Source: Phoronis australis (Eukaryota > Phoronida > Phoronidae). From it: 46,359 nucleotides of DNA. Location: assembly GCA_002633005.1 (NCBI GenBank), contig NMRA01001159.1, positions 1 to 46,359 on the forward strand, in the 5' to 3' direction. The notes below the pieces were generated by a model that was not told the origin of the DNA, ran no database searches, and saw nothing but the letters and a program-made list of their open reading frames with translations. The position numbers were made by a program, and so were the translations under genes. Every line of letters begins with the position of its first letter. Position 1 is the first letter of the stretch. Positions 12,347-23,142 of this stretch are shown here, piece by piece.

Positions 12347-12972
12347 AGGATGATAACAGACATCTACTATCATCTTATTAAACTTGGCACGTCTCTCCTA
12401 ACTTTCTTACTGTTTGTAGATGTGTCAGAATTATTACCTTCTACAACAATGTAATATATAATGGAGATGTGTGAATGGACGATCAACGTTTAGAGATAAT
12501 TAACATACACGAGGGAAAGTGAACTTGTAAGGTGACATAAATGAAACATTACTGATCCCTCTAAGACGCTGCAATACTTGTAATGATATCAAGAATCAAG
12601 TGTTACAGATTTTAAAACGTTGCTGTAACAACAGAACATGTTGTAGACGTCGATTGCCAGAAATTACAGAGTTCCTGCATAACTTGACAGCGATCCCGCC
12701 ATGTTGTATTTCTTCACCGATTTTCTGGCTTCGTGTTTAATATAAAGTTGTAATGTTGAATGGACGATTGTCATTAAGAATAGAAAAGTATCAACGTTAA
12801 GTCGACAAATATATTGTTGACACAATTCAAACCTCAATGTTTCTTAAGATGCATGTACACGGTACAGATTGAAAAATATTTGTTGAAATCATGAGATATG
12901 AAAAGTGTATTTACACACAAAATATTAAGTTAAACTTCACATAGTCTACTGCTTTTGTAACAAAGATAACAT

Positions 12973-14691
12973 GGTCTTAATTCTAATGTCTTCTAAGTAG
13001 TTCCTATTACCTCGTCTTGCACGTCTACATTGGCCCCACCCTGCACCAGCACCCTCACCACCTCCGTCCTGCCCCTCTCTGCAGCTATGTGAAGTGCTGT
13101 GCGGCCCTGCAGAAACAATGAACAAGTTATAGCAAACATCAAAATCACTAACTTCACTGTGAATCTTAATTACTCGTCATGCAAAGGTTGAAATACAATT
13201 GTACACAGAATTACCAAATTTATTCTCTGTTAACCAGGTAATATATTAGTCGTGGTTGGAATAGATCATCATTTTAAAGAACAAAGTTACACTCTCGCAC
13301 ATGTAGTTTGTTTGTTAATGTTAATAATTCTCAGTGCGAAGACATACATGTTCTTAGAAATATGAAAATTTTTATCAAAGTCTGGACGACTAGTTACAGC
13401 TAAACCAAGCTACAGTACAGTATATCACTTTTATTGACAATAACGTGACTTTATTCAAACTTAATAATAATCTTCATGAGATCAATTTATGAGAGTAAAA
13501 ATTAACTGAATTTTTGATTTTTAGCCAGCTAAAAAGGACGAAATGTAGATTGCCGAAAAATATTTTTTGACATAAAATACGATGTATTAGACGGCATTGT
13601 TGAAACCAAATGTGCTCTATGTGAAAGCAGCGATGTATGGGTAAAACTTACGGGGTCGCCTGGTTTTATTAGTATGTCTACCCGAATACCTGCTGGGTGT
13701 ATCAATTTAACAGTTTCACTTCTCCCCGAGGTCCAAAATAGTTTCTAACAAATTTGGGTCATTAACAAACAGGAATTGAATTAAGACAGAACTTTAATGC
13801 ATGATTAAAATAATATTGGAATAGGTTATTATTAAATGCAACTGAATTATGAAGTAGTTTAAGGAAATTAATCCAGTTAATCAATCCTTGGTATATGATG
13901 TGTTACTGGTTAAGAACAAGTACACAGAGAACAATTCGACTTGTTAATGACAATGGTATTGAACAAATTGCTAACTGACAAAACATCCTGGAAAAGCGCA
14001 AACTCTTCTCTACAAATTAAACACATTTTACCAAAACCTTTCCTCTTATTAGGATTCATGTTCAGAAAAGTCAATACATCACGTAGTTTCCATTTTGCCA
14101 AAAGTCCAAACGAATTTTTCTGCTGTTCTGAGTCTTCAGACGTCGAGGCAGTGGCCTGACTAAGCGAACTGCTGCTTTTAAAAAGAGCGCTTTGCCGGCC
14201 AGTTTTCGCGTGTACACGCGATAAATTGATACATTTGCCTGTTCTTGAATATATTTAAAGGGGCATTTCCTTATCACGGGGAACCAATTAAAGAGACTAT
14301 GACCATGACAAATATCATGAAACTGGACGAATTTTGAATTTTTTGACACAAAGAGTTAACATCAACATAAGCTGCATTTTGATGTTACGCCTCCACTTGC
14401 CGACGGCCACTTGAACCCGAAGGTTAGTCGAACAAAATATAGAAACAGACGTATAAATGATGAGTACCATTGGAAAATTATGTGTCATAGAATCATATAA
14501 TCCATACCAAAATTAATGATAACATGTTGCACGGCAAATGTTAAATGTATCATTTAATCAAATTCTCATGAAATTCCAATCTCGTCTAATACAGAGGAAT
14601 TCACTTTCCCCTGTTACTAAATTTACAGAAAAATCACGCATTTGCAGTTGACAGATTTTATTTTTGTAATTTGGAAATGACAGAAAATGCT
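12973..14691. repeat. 1.72-kb duplication in D2, copy a
   Basis: Pairs with 14693-16412 at an offset of 1721-1722 bases. It contains the ankyrin exon 13011-13106. The left ~0.9 kb differs from copy b at scattered positions; from about 13882 to the N the two copies appear identical (~810 bp). Confidence 0.88.
13011..13106 (-). CDS. Ankyrin-repeat exon, type B (copy in D2, first)
   Basis: This is a 96-bp phase-0 minus-strand exon. The acceptor is TTGTTTCTGCAG and the donor GAG|GTAATAGG. It carries TALHIAAERGRTEVV and ends GGANVDVQDE. It closely matches the exons at 1234 and 14733; differences cluster in the first helix (HIAAERG here, HMATEEG at 1234, HLAAVRG at 14733), where ankyrin repeats usually vary. 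The open frame and intact splice sites suggest it is still coding. It lies 11.7 kb upstream of 1234-1329 and 1.6 kb downstream of 14733-14828. Confidence 0.87.
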
Positions 14692-14692
14692 N
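14692..14692. other. Assembly gap (single N) at a duplication junction
   Basis: The left flank ends 'acagaaaatgct', which in the other copy (16412) continues 'ctgacatcaaaag'. The right flank starts at 'ttgtcttaattctaatgtc', the beginning of the next 1.72-kb copy. Two contig ends inside a repeat have been joined with one N. Confidence 0.85.
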
Positions 14693-16412
14693 TTGTCTTA
14701 ATTCTAATGTCGTTTCAAGTAGTTTCTATTACCTTGTCTCGCACGTCTAAGTCGGCCCCACCCTGCACCAGCACCCTCACCACCTCCGTCCTGCCCCTCA
14801 CTGCTGCCAGGTGAAGTGCTGTGCTGTCCTGCAGAAACAATGAACAAGTTATAGCAAACTTCACAATCACTAAATTCACTGTGAATCTTAATTACTCGTC
14901 ATGCAAAGGTTGAAATACATTTGTACACAGAATTGCCAAATTTATTCTCTGTTAACCAGGTAATATATTAGTCGTGGTTGGAACAGATCACCATTTTAAA
15001 GAACAAGTTTACGTCACTATAGCAGTACATTTGTTAATGTTGAAAATGCTCAGCGCGAAGACATACATGTTCTTAGAAATATGAAAACTTTTATCAAAGT
15101 CTGGACGACTAGTTTTAGCTAAACCAAGCTACAGTATATCACATTTATTGACAATAACGTGACTTTATTCAAACTTAATAATAATCTTCATGAGATCAAT
15201 TTATGAGAGTAAAAAATAACTGAATTTTTGTTTTTTAGCCAGCTAAAAAGGACGAAATGTAGATTGCCGGAAAATATTTTTTGACATAAAATACGATGTA
15301 ATAGACGGCATTGTTGAAACCAAATGTGCTCTATGTGAAAGCAGCGATTATACATGTATGGGTAAAACTTACGGGGTCGCCTGGTTTTATTAGTATATCT
15401 ACCCGAATACCTGCTGGGTGTATCAATTTAACAGTTTCACTTCTCCCCGAGGTCCAAAATAGTTTCTAACAAATTTGGGTCATTAACAAACAGGAATAGA
15501 ATTAAGACAGAACATTAATGCATGGTTAAAATAAAATTGGAATAGGTTATTATTAAATGCAACTGAATTATGAAGTAGTTTAAGGAAATTAATTCAGTTA
15601 AGCAATCCTTGGTATATGATGTGTTACTGGTTAAGAACAAGTACACAGAGAACAATTCGACTTGTTAATGACAATGGTATTGAACAAATTGCTAACTGAC
15701 AAAACATCCTGGAAAAGCGCAAACTCTTCTCTACAAATTAAACACATTTTACCAAAACCTTTCCTCTTATTAGGATTCATGTTCAGAAAAGTCAATACAT
15801 CACGTAGTTTCCATTTTGCCAAAAGTCCAAACGAATTTTTCTGCTGTTCTGAGTCTTCAGACGTCGAGGCAGTGGCCTGACTAAGCGAACTGCTGCTTTT
15901 AAAAAGAGCGCTTTGCCGGCCAGTTTTCGCGTGTACACGCGATAAATTGATACATTTGCCTGTTCTTGAATATATTTAAAGGGGCATTTCCTTATCACGG
16001 GGAACCAATTAAAGAGACTATGACCATGACAAATATCATGAAACTGGACGAATTTTGAATTTTTTGACACAAAGAGTTAACATCAACATAAGCTGCATTT
16101 TGATGTTACGCCTCCACTTGCCGACGGCCACTTGAACCCGAAGGTTAGTCGAACAAAATATAGAAACAGACGTATAAATGATGAGTACCATTGGAAAATT
16201 ATGTGTCATAGAATCATATAATCCATACCAAAATTAATGATAACATGTTGCACGGCAAATGTTAAATGTATCATTTAATCAAATTCTCATGAAATTCCAA
16301 TCTCGTCTAATACAGAGGAATTCACTTTCCCCTGTTACTAAATTTACAGAAAAATCACGCATTTGCAGTTGACAGATTTTATTTTTGTAATTTGGAAATG
16401 ACAGAAAATGCT
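14693..16412. repeat. 1.72-kb duplication in D2, copy b
   Basis: This is the second copy, with ankyrin exon 14733-14828. It continues without a break into the rest of D2 (16412 onward matches D1 2603 onward), so copy b is the one joined to the unit and copy a ends at a gap. Confidence 0.88.
14733..14828 (-). CDS. Ankyrin-repeat exon, type B (copy in D2, second)
   Basis: This is a 96-bp phase-0 minus-strand exon with acceptor TTTCTGCAG and donor AAG|GTAATAGA. It carries STALHLAAVRG, EVVRVLVQGG and ends ADLDVRDK. The conserved first Gly of the repeat is Asp here. It lies 40 bases right of the single-N assembly gap at 14692, at the left end of the second copy of a 1.72-kb duplication. It may therefore be a genuine extra repeat or the other haplotype of 13011-13106. 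The exon sequences differ at several codons, which favours real paralogy, but the shared 3' flank is identical (see findings). Confidence 0.8.
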
Positions 16413-17927
16413 CTGACATCAAAAGAAATTAAAAATATTTACGAACAAAACTTAAAAAGACCAGGTCAGCTGGTTGAAATCTGTTTCAGTGGTGAAGAAT
16501 TACTTCCAATATTTCAATTCAGTTTGTTTATCGGGTTCCAAGCCTCTATTAAAAGATATTTTGGAGTTCATAACTAGAGATGCATTTGCACGTCAACACT
16601 GCATTTCATTTCACTGAAATGCTCAAAACCTGTATTTGAGCATCAAATGGCTTCTGAATTAAATCAAACAACGTCATTGCGATCGTTTTAATCGTGTTGA
16701 GAAATAAATTTTGAGTTCACAATATATTAGTGACCGTTAGAACAGGGCATCGGGGTTAAAGATCAAGAATTGGAACATGTCGCTTCTTCTTACTTTACAA
16801 ATACAATTCCCAGACCCGAGTGTTCACTAGTTACATGTACCTACAGCAGGGTGATAATCACTCGTAGTGATTAATTTCATGATCCATGCTCATCAAATGA
16901 GTGACAATGAAATTTGAAAAGACAGCCACACGACCATGACACGAACATCCCTATTTTAAACCCACAGTTGCGTCGTCACCGTTAACTAACAGCTACAACT
17001 GCACAGACTCAAATTCTCATGCAAGCTGAGGATTTGGCCTCCAGCACCAACTTGCAACATGCTGCTTGGAATTTCCAACACATGGTTAATGATTTTTCAT
17101 GAATACATTCCTGGCAGATACCTGGCAAACATGGTGCAAGTTGCATCCGTTCTACTATCATTTACTTGTTGCCAAAAGAAGTTCAGAGGAACACTCACAG
17201 AGTTCTCATTGGTGTATTGGTTGTAAACACACATGTATCGCGTGAGTATGAAATAGTGAAGAATACATCTTTGGCGCGTTTTGTTGACTAGTTTTTTTAT
17301 ACTGTTGCCAATTTTCGGATGGTCCGAAAAATGTTCTAAACCACATCAGAACACGTGATCACGGGTCACAAAAAAGCTACGAGCATGTATCCAGTAATAC
17401 TGTAACGATTCACTTAACAAACTTTGTGGTGGAAAAGAATATTATTGTTAATTAATACGTTGAGATTGGCCAGTTACAATATCCTGGACGCTACCCTATT
17501 GCTACACTGTCGATCCCGTTGTTTGAACGCAAGGCAGTCGAGGCAAATGCAGGGGTTCATGATTTGGAAATATCAGGCAACAGCCTGCTTGAACATCAGT
17601 CTCATTTTCATTTTCATCGCAAATGACTTCAAACGATTGAATGACAACCCTGGGCATACTAATTGCCGAGCGGCAGTCACGACTTGTGTTTCAACAGACT
17701 AGTTTTGGGTTGCGTAGTATTGCAAAGCAGACATGACATGTATCGGAACAAGCGCTCAGTGCTCTACAAATCACCACCTTTAACTCTTGAACTTCTTCAA
17801 AAAGACGCCAATAGCTATGACAAGTGCCCGCCTCTCCTTTAACTCTCTGAAATTGATTTTCAAGACTGCTGGAATCGTTTAAAAAGCGGTAATCGGATCA
17901 AAGTTTGGAGTCGCTGCAGTGGTCGTC

Positions 17928-18020
17928 GTTAGGGTTAGGGTTCGTGGTTAGTGTTAGGTTTTAGTGTTGGCGTTATGGTTAAGATTAGGGTTAGGATTAG
18001 GGTAAGGGTTAGGGTTAGGG
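17928..18020 (+). repeat. Interstitial telomere-like (TTAGGG)n tract, D2
   Basis: This is the counterpart of 4149-4226, more degenerate at its left end and cleaner at its right end (several GGGTTAGGG units). The THAP element is inserted at its right end, using TTAA at 18021-18024. Confidence 0.85.
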
Positions 18021-18024
18021 TTAA
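18021..18024. repeat. TTAA target-site duplication, left
   Basis: TTAA immediately precedes AGGCGAAGG and pairs with 19638-19641. It lies at the end of the telomere-like tract (GGGTTAA). Confidence 0.85.
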
Positions 18025-18178
18025 AGGCGAAGGCAACCTTTTTCCATGTCATTTTGAGCTAAAATAAGGCTGGTTGGTTATCCTAGACATATTTTCCACT
18101 TAATTACAGCTTTTCGTAATTTATTAATTACTCGTCCGCTTCTGCGGAAGTGACGTTTTAGGAGGCAAGCATTTCGCG
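18025..18178 (+). repeat. Left terminal inverted repeat
   Basis: About 155 bp, from AGGCGAAGG through GACGTTTTAGGAGGCAAGC, matched by the reverse complement of 19484-19637. The mismatches seem too few for a very old element. Confidence 0.85.
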
Positions 18179-18288
18179 CCAATTTCTTTTCATACAGTCT
18201 GACTGTGAGAGCTGCCGAGTCAGTAATTGTTCTACCTCGGTTGTGTTAAGTTCCGCTGTCGTTTGCTTTCATTTAGTAGTCAGTCAAC

Positions 18289-18910
18289 ATGCCACACTGT
18301 TGCTGCGTACCGGAATATACTAGTTATCGGCTCACGCGCGCTTTGGGAGTACCTTTGCATCGCTTTCCGTTGGATGACACACTTCGCCGTACTTGGCTCG
18401 TTCGTGTGAAGAACGCAGCGTTACCCGTCCACGCAACGTACAAAGCAGTGTAGAATTACCGTGTGTGCGGCAAGCACTTTCTGTCCTCCGGTTACGAAAG
18501 GGATTTGTACGCTGAACTGATGAAGGTTCCTGCGAAACAACGCCTGAAGAAGGATGCCATTCCGTCTGTGTTGATTCCCGGCAGTGCCCAGTCGCCACCC
18601 CTGAGAAGTGCGTTTTTTGAGGCGAGAAGCTTTGCGAGCTGTGGCCAGTACAGTGACTGGAGCCAGGGGAGGCACTTCATCTACTGTCACCCGTGCCTCC
18701 GAACGTACCCCAGAGCGTGCAATTCCTGGAACCAGTAGTGATTCGCCCTGTGCTGTTTTCTCCAGCCCATTAAGCAGCCCTGCAGCGATATTGAGTAACG
18801 GGAGTGATTACAGGCCCAGTTCGACACCCACTGGAGAGGACAGTTTGTCGTTCAGTGAACAGATCGGTGAGGCAAACTTTGATAAGTTTATTGTGGACTT
18901 GTCTATTTAG
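18289..18910 (+). pseudogene. THAP-domain gene of the transposon, inactivated
   Basis: The frame opens at ATG 18289 and begins MPHCCCVPEY. THAP hallmarks follow: HRFP near residue 24, the invariant Trp in RRTWLVRV near 36, then VCGKHF (the C-x2-H of the C2CH zinc site) and an AIPSVL motif equivalent to the family's AVPTIF. THAP domains bind DNA and occur in P-element and Kolobok-type proteins. Three lesions are visible: codon 10, normally the second zinc cysteine, is TAT (Tyr); codon 55 is TAG (18451-18453); and a probable frameshift lies near the T6 run at about 18611, after which a Ser/Thr-rich frame (18608-18910, ending FIVDLSI) continues. Identity as THAP is strong; activity is very unlikely. 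Confidence 0.8.
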
Positions 18911-18972
18911 AAGGTGCCAGATGTGTGGCGAGGGAGTCACACGACACGATGTAAGCAGTTTGGGTGCTCAGG

Positions 18973-19305
18973 TCACCATTTAGTGGGAGTGTGTCGCGGA
19001 AGACTCTGGCAACTGAGTGGGACAGTTGTTCCTCTGTCCGTGATATGCATTCCATTGAGGTAGACCGATAACAGCGCACACAGTGCATTTGCACCAAGAT
19101 GTGTCACCACGTCTGTCCTCAGTAGCCGCCTCGTTTCACTCAACAGCTGCCTGTGCCTGTGCGTACTCTGCCTCGTTACACTCGAGCTCAAACTGTCCCC
19201 ACCCACTGAATGTCCGTGAAAAAATTCCTCGTCACCACTGCTGTGAACAAGGTCTCCGTCACTCACAATACTGTCACTGTGATACGGGTCACCGACTCCA
19301 GCCAT
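18973..19305 (-). CDS. Possible second transposon ORF, convergent to THAP
   Basis: This is a 110-codon minus-strand frame starting ATG (MAGVGDPYHS) and ending TPTKW. The first half is rich in Asp, Ser and His, followed by a basic stretch (QLLSETRRLLR). I recognise no domain. Reading inward from the right terminal repeat is where a convergent transposase N terminus could lie in a deletion derivative of a two-gene element. It could equally be chance in this GC-richer insert. No catalytic DDE residues can be identified. Confidence 0.3.
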   Translation of the reverse strand: MAGVGDPYHSDSIVSDGDLVHSSGDEEFFHGHSVGGDSLSSSVTRQSTHRHRQLLSETRRLLRTDVVTHLGANALCALLSVYLNGMHITDRGTTVPLSCQSLPRHTPTKW

Positions 19306-19483
19306 TTACAGCTTACAACACACTAAACAATCCCTAAATTCAACGTAGTTGAGTTCTCTACTAACCTATCTTGCCGCAGAATACTCGCCGATTGAAAGTG
19401 GTGGCGACATTTGTTGAAAAACAGCACAAAACAAAAGTAGAATAGAACAGATTCGCACGGTAGTCAACGCAAAACCAAGTGGC

Positions 19484-19637
19484 GGAAAACGCTTGCCTCC
19501 TAAAACGTCACTTCCGGAGTAGCGGACGAGTAATTAATAAAAATACGAAAAGCTGTAATTAAGTGGATCATATGTTTAGGATAACCAACCAACCTTATTT
19601 AAGCTCAAAATGACATGGAAAAAGGTTGCCTTCGCCT
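19484..19637 (-). repeat. Right terminal inverted repeat
   Basis: Reverse complement of the left repeat. The inner end reads GCTTGCCTCCTAAAACGTC and the outer end GGTTGCCTTCGCCT. Confidence 0.85.
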
Positions 19638-19641
19638 TTAA
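19638..19641. repeat. TTAA target-site duplication, right
   Basis: TTAA immediately follows CCTTCGCCT. The next bases, GAATAGG, continue the D1 empty-site sequence. Confidence 0.85.
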
Positions 19642-19701
19642 GAATAGGTTCTGCTCTCCTCTGTCTTGAAACGACGTGGCAGTGGTCTGGCCAGGCGAAG
19701 C

Positions 19702-19925
19702 GTTGCTTTTAAAAATAGCGCTTTGCCGTAGGCTACAGTTTTCACGTGTACACGCGATAAATTGATACATTTGCCTGTTCTTGAAAATATTTAAAGGGGC
19801 ATTTCCTAATCACAATGAACCAATTAAAGAGACCATGGCCAATCACCATAAAGCTATAATTCTTCTATTTGAGTTGTTTGACATTCGTTTGACGTGCAGA
19901 CGTTCTAAATGGGGTTGACAGCATG
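19702..19925 (+). repeat. Counterpart of the invertible segment in D2
   Basis: This has the same sequence as 4278-4500 in the opposite orientation: it starts GTTGCTTTTAAAAATAGCGC and ends GGGGTTGACAGCATGC. Related copies at about 14171-14340 and 15892-16060 have this orientation too, so D1 is the flipped one. The right-hand short inverted repeat is degraded here (AGCATG instead of AGCAAC). Confidence 0.8.
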
Positions 19926-22900
19926 CTTATAATTTTCTATTTTGTACCAGAAATTTTAAGACATCGATAGTTTACCTTAACATGGTGTTTAAAGAGGGAA
20001 ATGCTAAAATTTTGAATTCTCAATGAATTTCATATTCAAAGGGAAGATCACGATTGCTTTGCTGATAAACAAACACGGAGTACAAAAAATTCTACATTTT
20101 GAACATAAGCCGCACTTTGATGTTACGTCACGACTAGCAGACGGCCACTTGGACCACACGGTTAGTAAATAAACAAAATAAACAAAAATACGTACAGACT
20201 GATAATAATGCGTAATAGAATATGGCACTCATACCCAAAATCATAGTAACATGTTGAACTTTAAAACAACTGCCTGTTTGAAAAATATCTTTACGTGAAT
20301 AAATCTTTAAAATTTCGTCGTTTATGAAAAATCACCGCAGAAGTACAATGCGTCACGTGAACATCACCCCATCTATTAAAAGAAGGCAACCTGGAAATCA
20401 ATAATTAAACATGCATTTGGGTGTCAACACTGAACTGCGTTTCACCACAATTTTCAAAACCTCCTACGCAATTTAGCAATACAGATGGCGCAGGACTGAA
20501 ATAAAGCCAAAGTTAATGCGTTCGCTTTAATTGTGCCGCCTCAACCACACCCCCTTGGCTGCCGCAAAAATAAAGCAGCAGGGGTTAGAGGAAATACTTA
20601 GTTCATTATTTAATCGCCGTAATGAACATGCTTCTGAGACAATATTTAACAATGAGCCCAGTTTTAATTTGGTTGAGCGTGTGGGGGAGGGCTCAGACCA
20701 ACGGCGCAATCTTTTTTAGTGGATGGTTTTCAATAAAAGGTTAGAATTCCGGTTTATGCTGGGTGCTTGCATGCAATCGTGCTTCCAGAGACAAAATGTC
20801 GCCCCACTTTATGATATCCTAGTTCCGCCACTGTATTGAATTCATTCTTGACACGTTACTAGTGTACTACTGTACGGACCCAACTTTTCATGCGAGCTGA
20901 GATTTTGGCCACTCGTATTAAGTCGCAATATGCGCATTGGAATCCCCAACTTAACCGTACTGAGTCTTTACACGTACACCTCTGGGCAGAAACCTGGCAA
21001 ATACATGTATGAAACAACTCGTGTGGGCCCAACCATATTTTTATCGTCAAATTAAGCTCAAAAGAACACGAACGGAGAACAGCACGATAAATGACTAGCA
21101 TTTGTAAAACATATATGTATCGCAAAAACTTGAAATAATGCAGAAAGAGTTTTTGACGCGTTTTGTTCCGTATTTTTTCAAATTTTCGGATGTGCCGAAG
21201 AATATTCCGGGCCACGTGGTAAAACGTCACAAAACAGTGACGTTTACAATAATGTTCAAACGATCCAGTTACCAAATTTTTTCTTGGAAAAAACATAATT
21301 TTTGAGTAAATTGTCAGGATTATCAAATTATAATATCCCAGATCATGAGAAGAGCAGCACTGAAGAAAGAGGGGGTTATAGCCCCTAGACCCCCTGTGGA
21401 TCAACGCCCGTAATCCAGGGGCAATGAAAACAGTGGGGTGTACAGCCACCCCCTCACCGATATGGAGCGACGCCAAAGCAGATAGCAGATCCCAATGAGA
21501 CACTGCTTGGTTTTGTTCTTTGTGCTCACGGTCGAGTCAAGGCAGGGGATCACGATTCGGAAATGGAAAGTAACGGACTGCTTGAACATGTGTATTGTTT
21601 TTCCGAAAATTACAAAAAGCGAGTAAATTACAACCCTAGATCCACTAATAGGCAAACGACCCCTTGTTCAGCAGACAAATTGTGAGATGGTACATGCAAC
21701 TATTGCAACTTATTTTTTAAACAAGCACAGGTAAACTTTTGAGCGATTATTTTATTCTTCTATTCGTAACATGCCAATTTTTTACTCGCGTTTAGTGGTC
21801 CACGGAGACATCAAATTCTGTTTGCGACCGCGTGGTTGAAATTTGTCACAAACACAGAGTGTAGTGGGTCACACACTTATTCTGCTTAACAAAAAAAATT
21901 GTTTCCCAAAGGAACCTCTCCTTCATCAATGTTTAAAAAAAATTCCCGAACTCGGTTGATGTCTCCAAAAAAGAAGTAATCCGTGCAACATGCATGTTGC
22001 GGTCACGTGTAGTTTCGAGGCTAATCTATTTTGTGCAAAATTATATGGCACGTACAGTGTATTCGGTGATAAGGAGCAAACACAAAGGCACTCGGATTGG
22101 ATTCGATTAGCTTCAAGGGGTTTCCATAGCAGTAGAGAAAAATACGTTTGCACCAAACAGTATTAATTCAATTATGTGACCTGAAATTTGGGATGAATTT
22201 ACGCCACAAGTAAAATCATAATCTCAATAATTTGTCGATGGCTTAAAACTTAATTTGGCGCATTTTGCTTAATTTCTTTCGACGTGGATTTCGTGACGGT
22301 TAGATCGGATTTTGGCTAGGTCGAAAAATGCGGATATAAAGCGAGTTATTATTAGTTTTGCCTTTGCCATGACCAAATGTTAAGCATTTTCTAAGAATAT
22401 GATTGCTTGGATAAATGAATATCGTAAAAATACTGAAGAAATGATAGGACAAAAACAAACAAGAAGCAATGTTTCTGTTCATGTCATCTGCGTTTTTCAG
22501 TTTAGGTGCTCAAAATATTTGATCAGGGTTAAAATTTTCCGTATCCAATTACATATTAAATGTTATATAAAAATGTGAATATGGTTATCCTCAATCCATC
22601 AATGTCCTAATAGTGAATGACATCTTCATTGCGTGAGCCAGACAAAACTGGTAACACTTTCTAAGAAAGGGTAATGCAGAGAAGGGATACTGAGAAAAAA
22701 GGTGAAACAGTTTTGTTATTATCAAAACTTAAATCAGTAAAATCAAGTAGCAGCATTTTAGACCAATGAGGAATTGTTTTATTACTACTGGGAAAATACC
22801 ATACTTCACCATGTTGTTCAACTAGTATGTAAAGCTTATATCCGAAAAGGACTCAAATTTTTACTTCCCATTGTTCGTGTACATTGGACACAACGTGTTT

Positions 22901-23142
22901 GATATCCGCATAGAGCTTGAGACAACGAAGACAAATTTATCATGGGGTCCAAGTCTGAGCAATTGGCAGACCGGCCCAAAAATGAGAGTGATAACTTGAG
23001 TGCACTTTCCGATCCTTTGAGATAACTATATTGCAGCAATTCGCATTGCACAATTTCAAATTTTATTCAGTTGCAAAACGATTTTTCCTGAACAGTTTCT
23101 GGAGTAAGCTGTACAAAGTGGGGCAAGTTACGTGTACACTAG

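Larger units (their letters stand above)
670..12441. repeat. Segmental duplication unit D, copy D1
   Basis: This ~11.8-kb unit is alignable by eye along its length with D2. Anchors: 672-1420 with 12451-13200; 1560-2760 with 13680-16560; 2760-4140 with 16560-17930; 4230-6430 with 19645-21790; 6450-7960 with 21785-23140; 9000-9250 with 26500-26780; 10160-11260 with 26995-28035; 11640-12200 with 29590-30150. It holds one ankyrin exon at the left; the rest is intron-like. No open frame is conserved with D2 over a useful length. Confidence 0.85.
18025..19637. mobile_element. THAP-carrying DNA transposon, Kolobok-like, non-autonomous
   Basis: This is a 1613-bp element with long terminal inverted repeats starting AGGCGAAGGCAACC at 18025 and ending GGTTGCCTTCGCCT at 19637. 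It is flanked by TTAA at 18021-18024 and 19638-19641. The inverted repeats extend ~155 bp with a handful of mismatches. The D1 paralogue at about 4205-4230 reads straight from the TTAGGG tract into GGAATAGGGTTCTCC, giving the empty site. TTAA duplication plus a THAP domain fits the Kolobok superfamily; piggyBac shares TTAA but usually has CCY termini and no THAP, and P elements have THAP but 8-bp duplications. At 1.6 kb with broken frames it cannot encode a full transposase. Confidence 0.85.

Noticed and set aside
13910-14159. Frames at 13910-14349 recurring identically at 15631-16070 as a conserved gene pair
   Set aside because: The identity is due to the recent 1.72-kb duplication, covers both strands and non-frame sequence equally, and the D1 and D3 counterparts do not keep the frames.
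18021-19641. Classification as piggyBac on the TTAA duplication alone
   Set aside because: The termini begin AGGCG rather than the usual CCY, the inverted repeats are ~155 bp, and a THAP domain is present; Kolobok fits better.
20859-21503. 214-codon minus-strand frame, the longest in the window
   Set aside because: It crosses a U2 copy; the D1 counterpart (about 5070-5700) is broken by stops in that frame, and the peptide has no recognisable domain.
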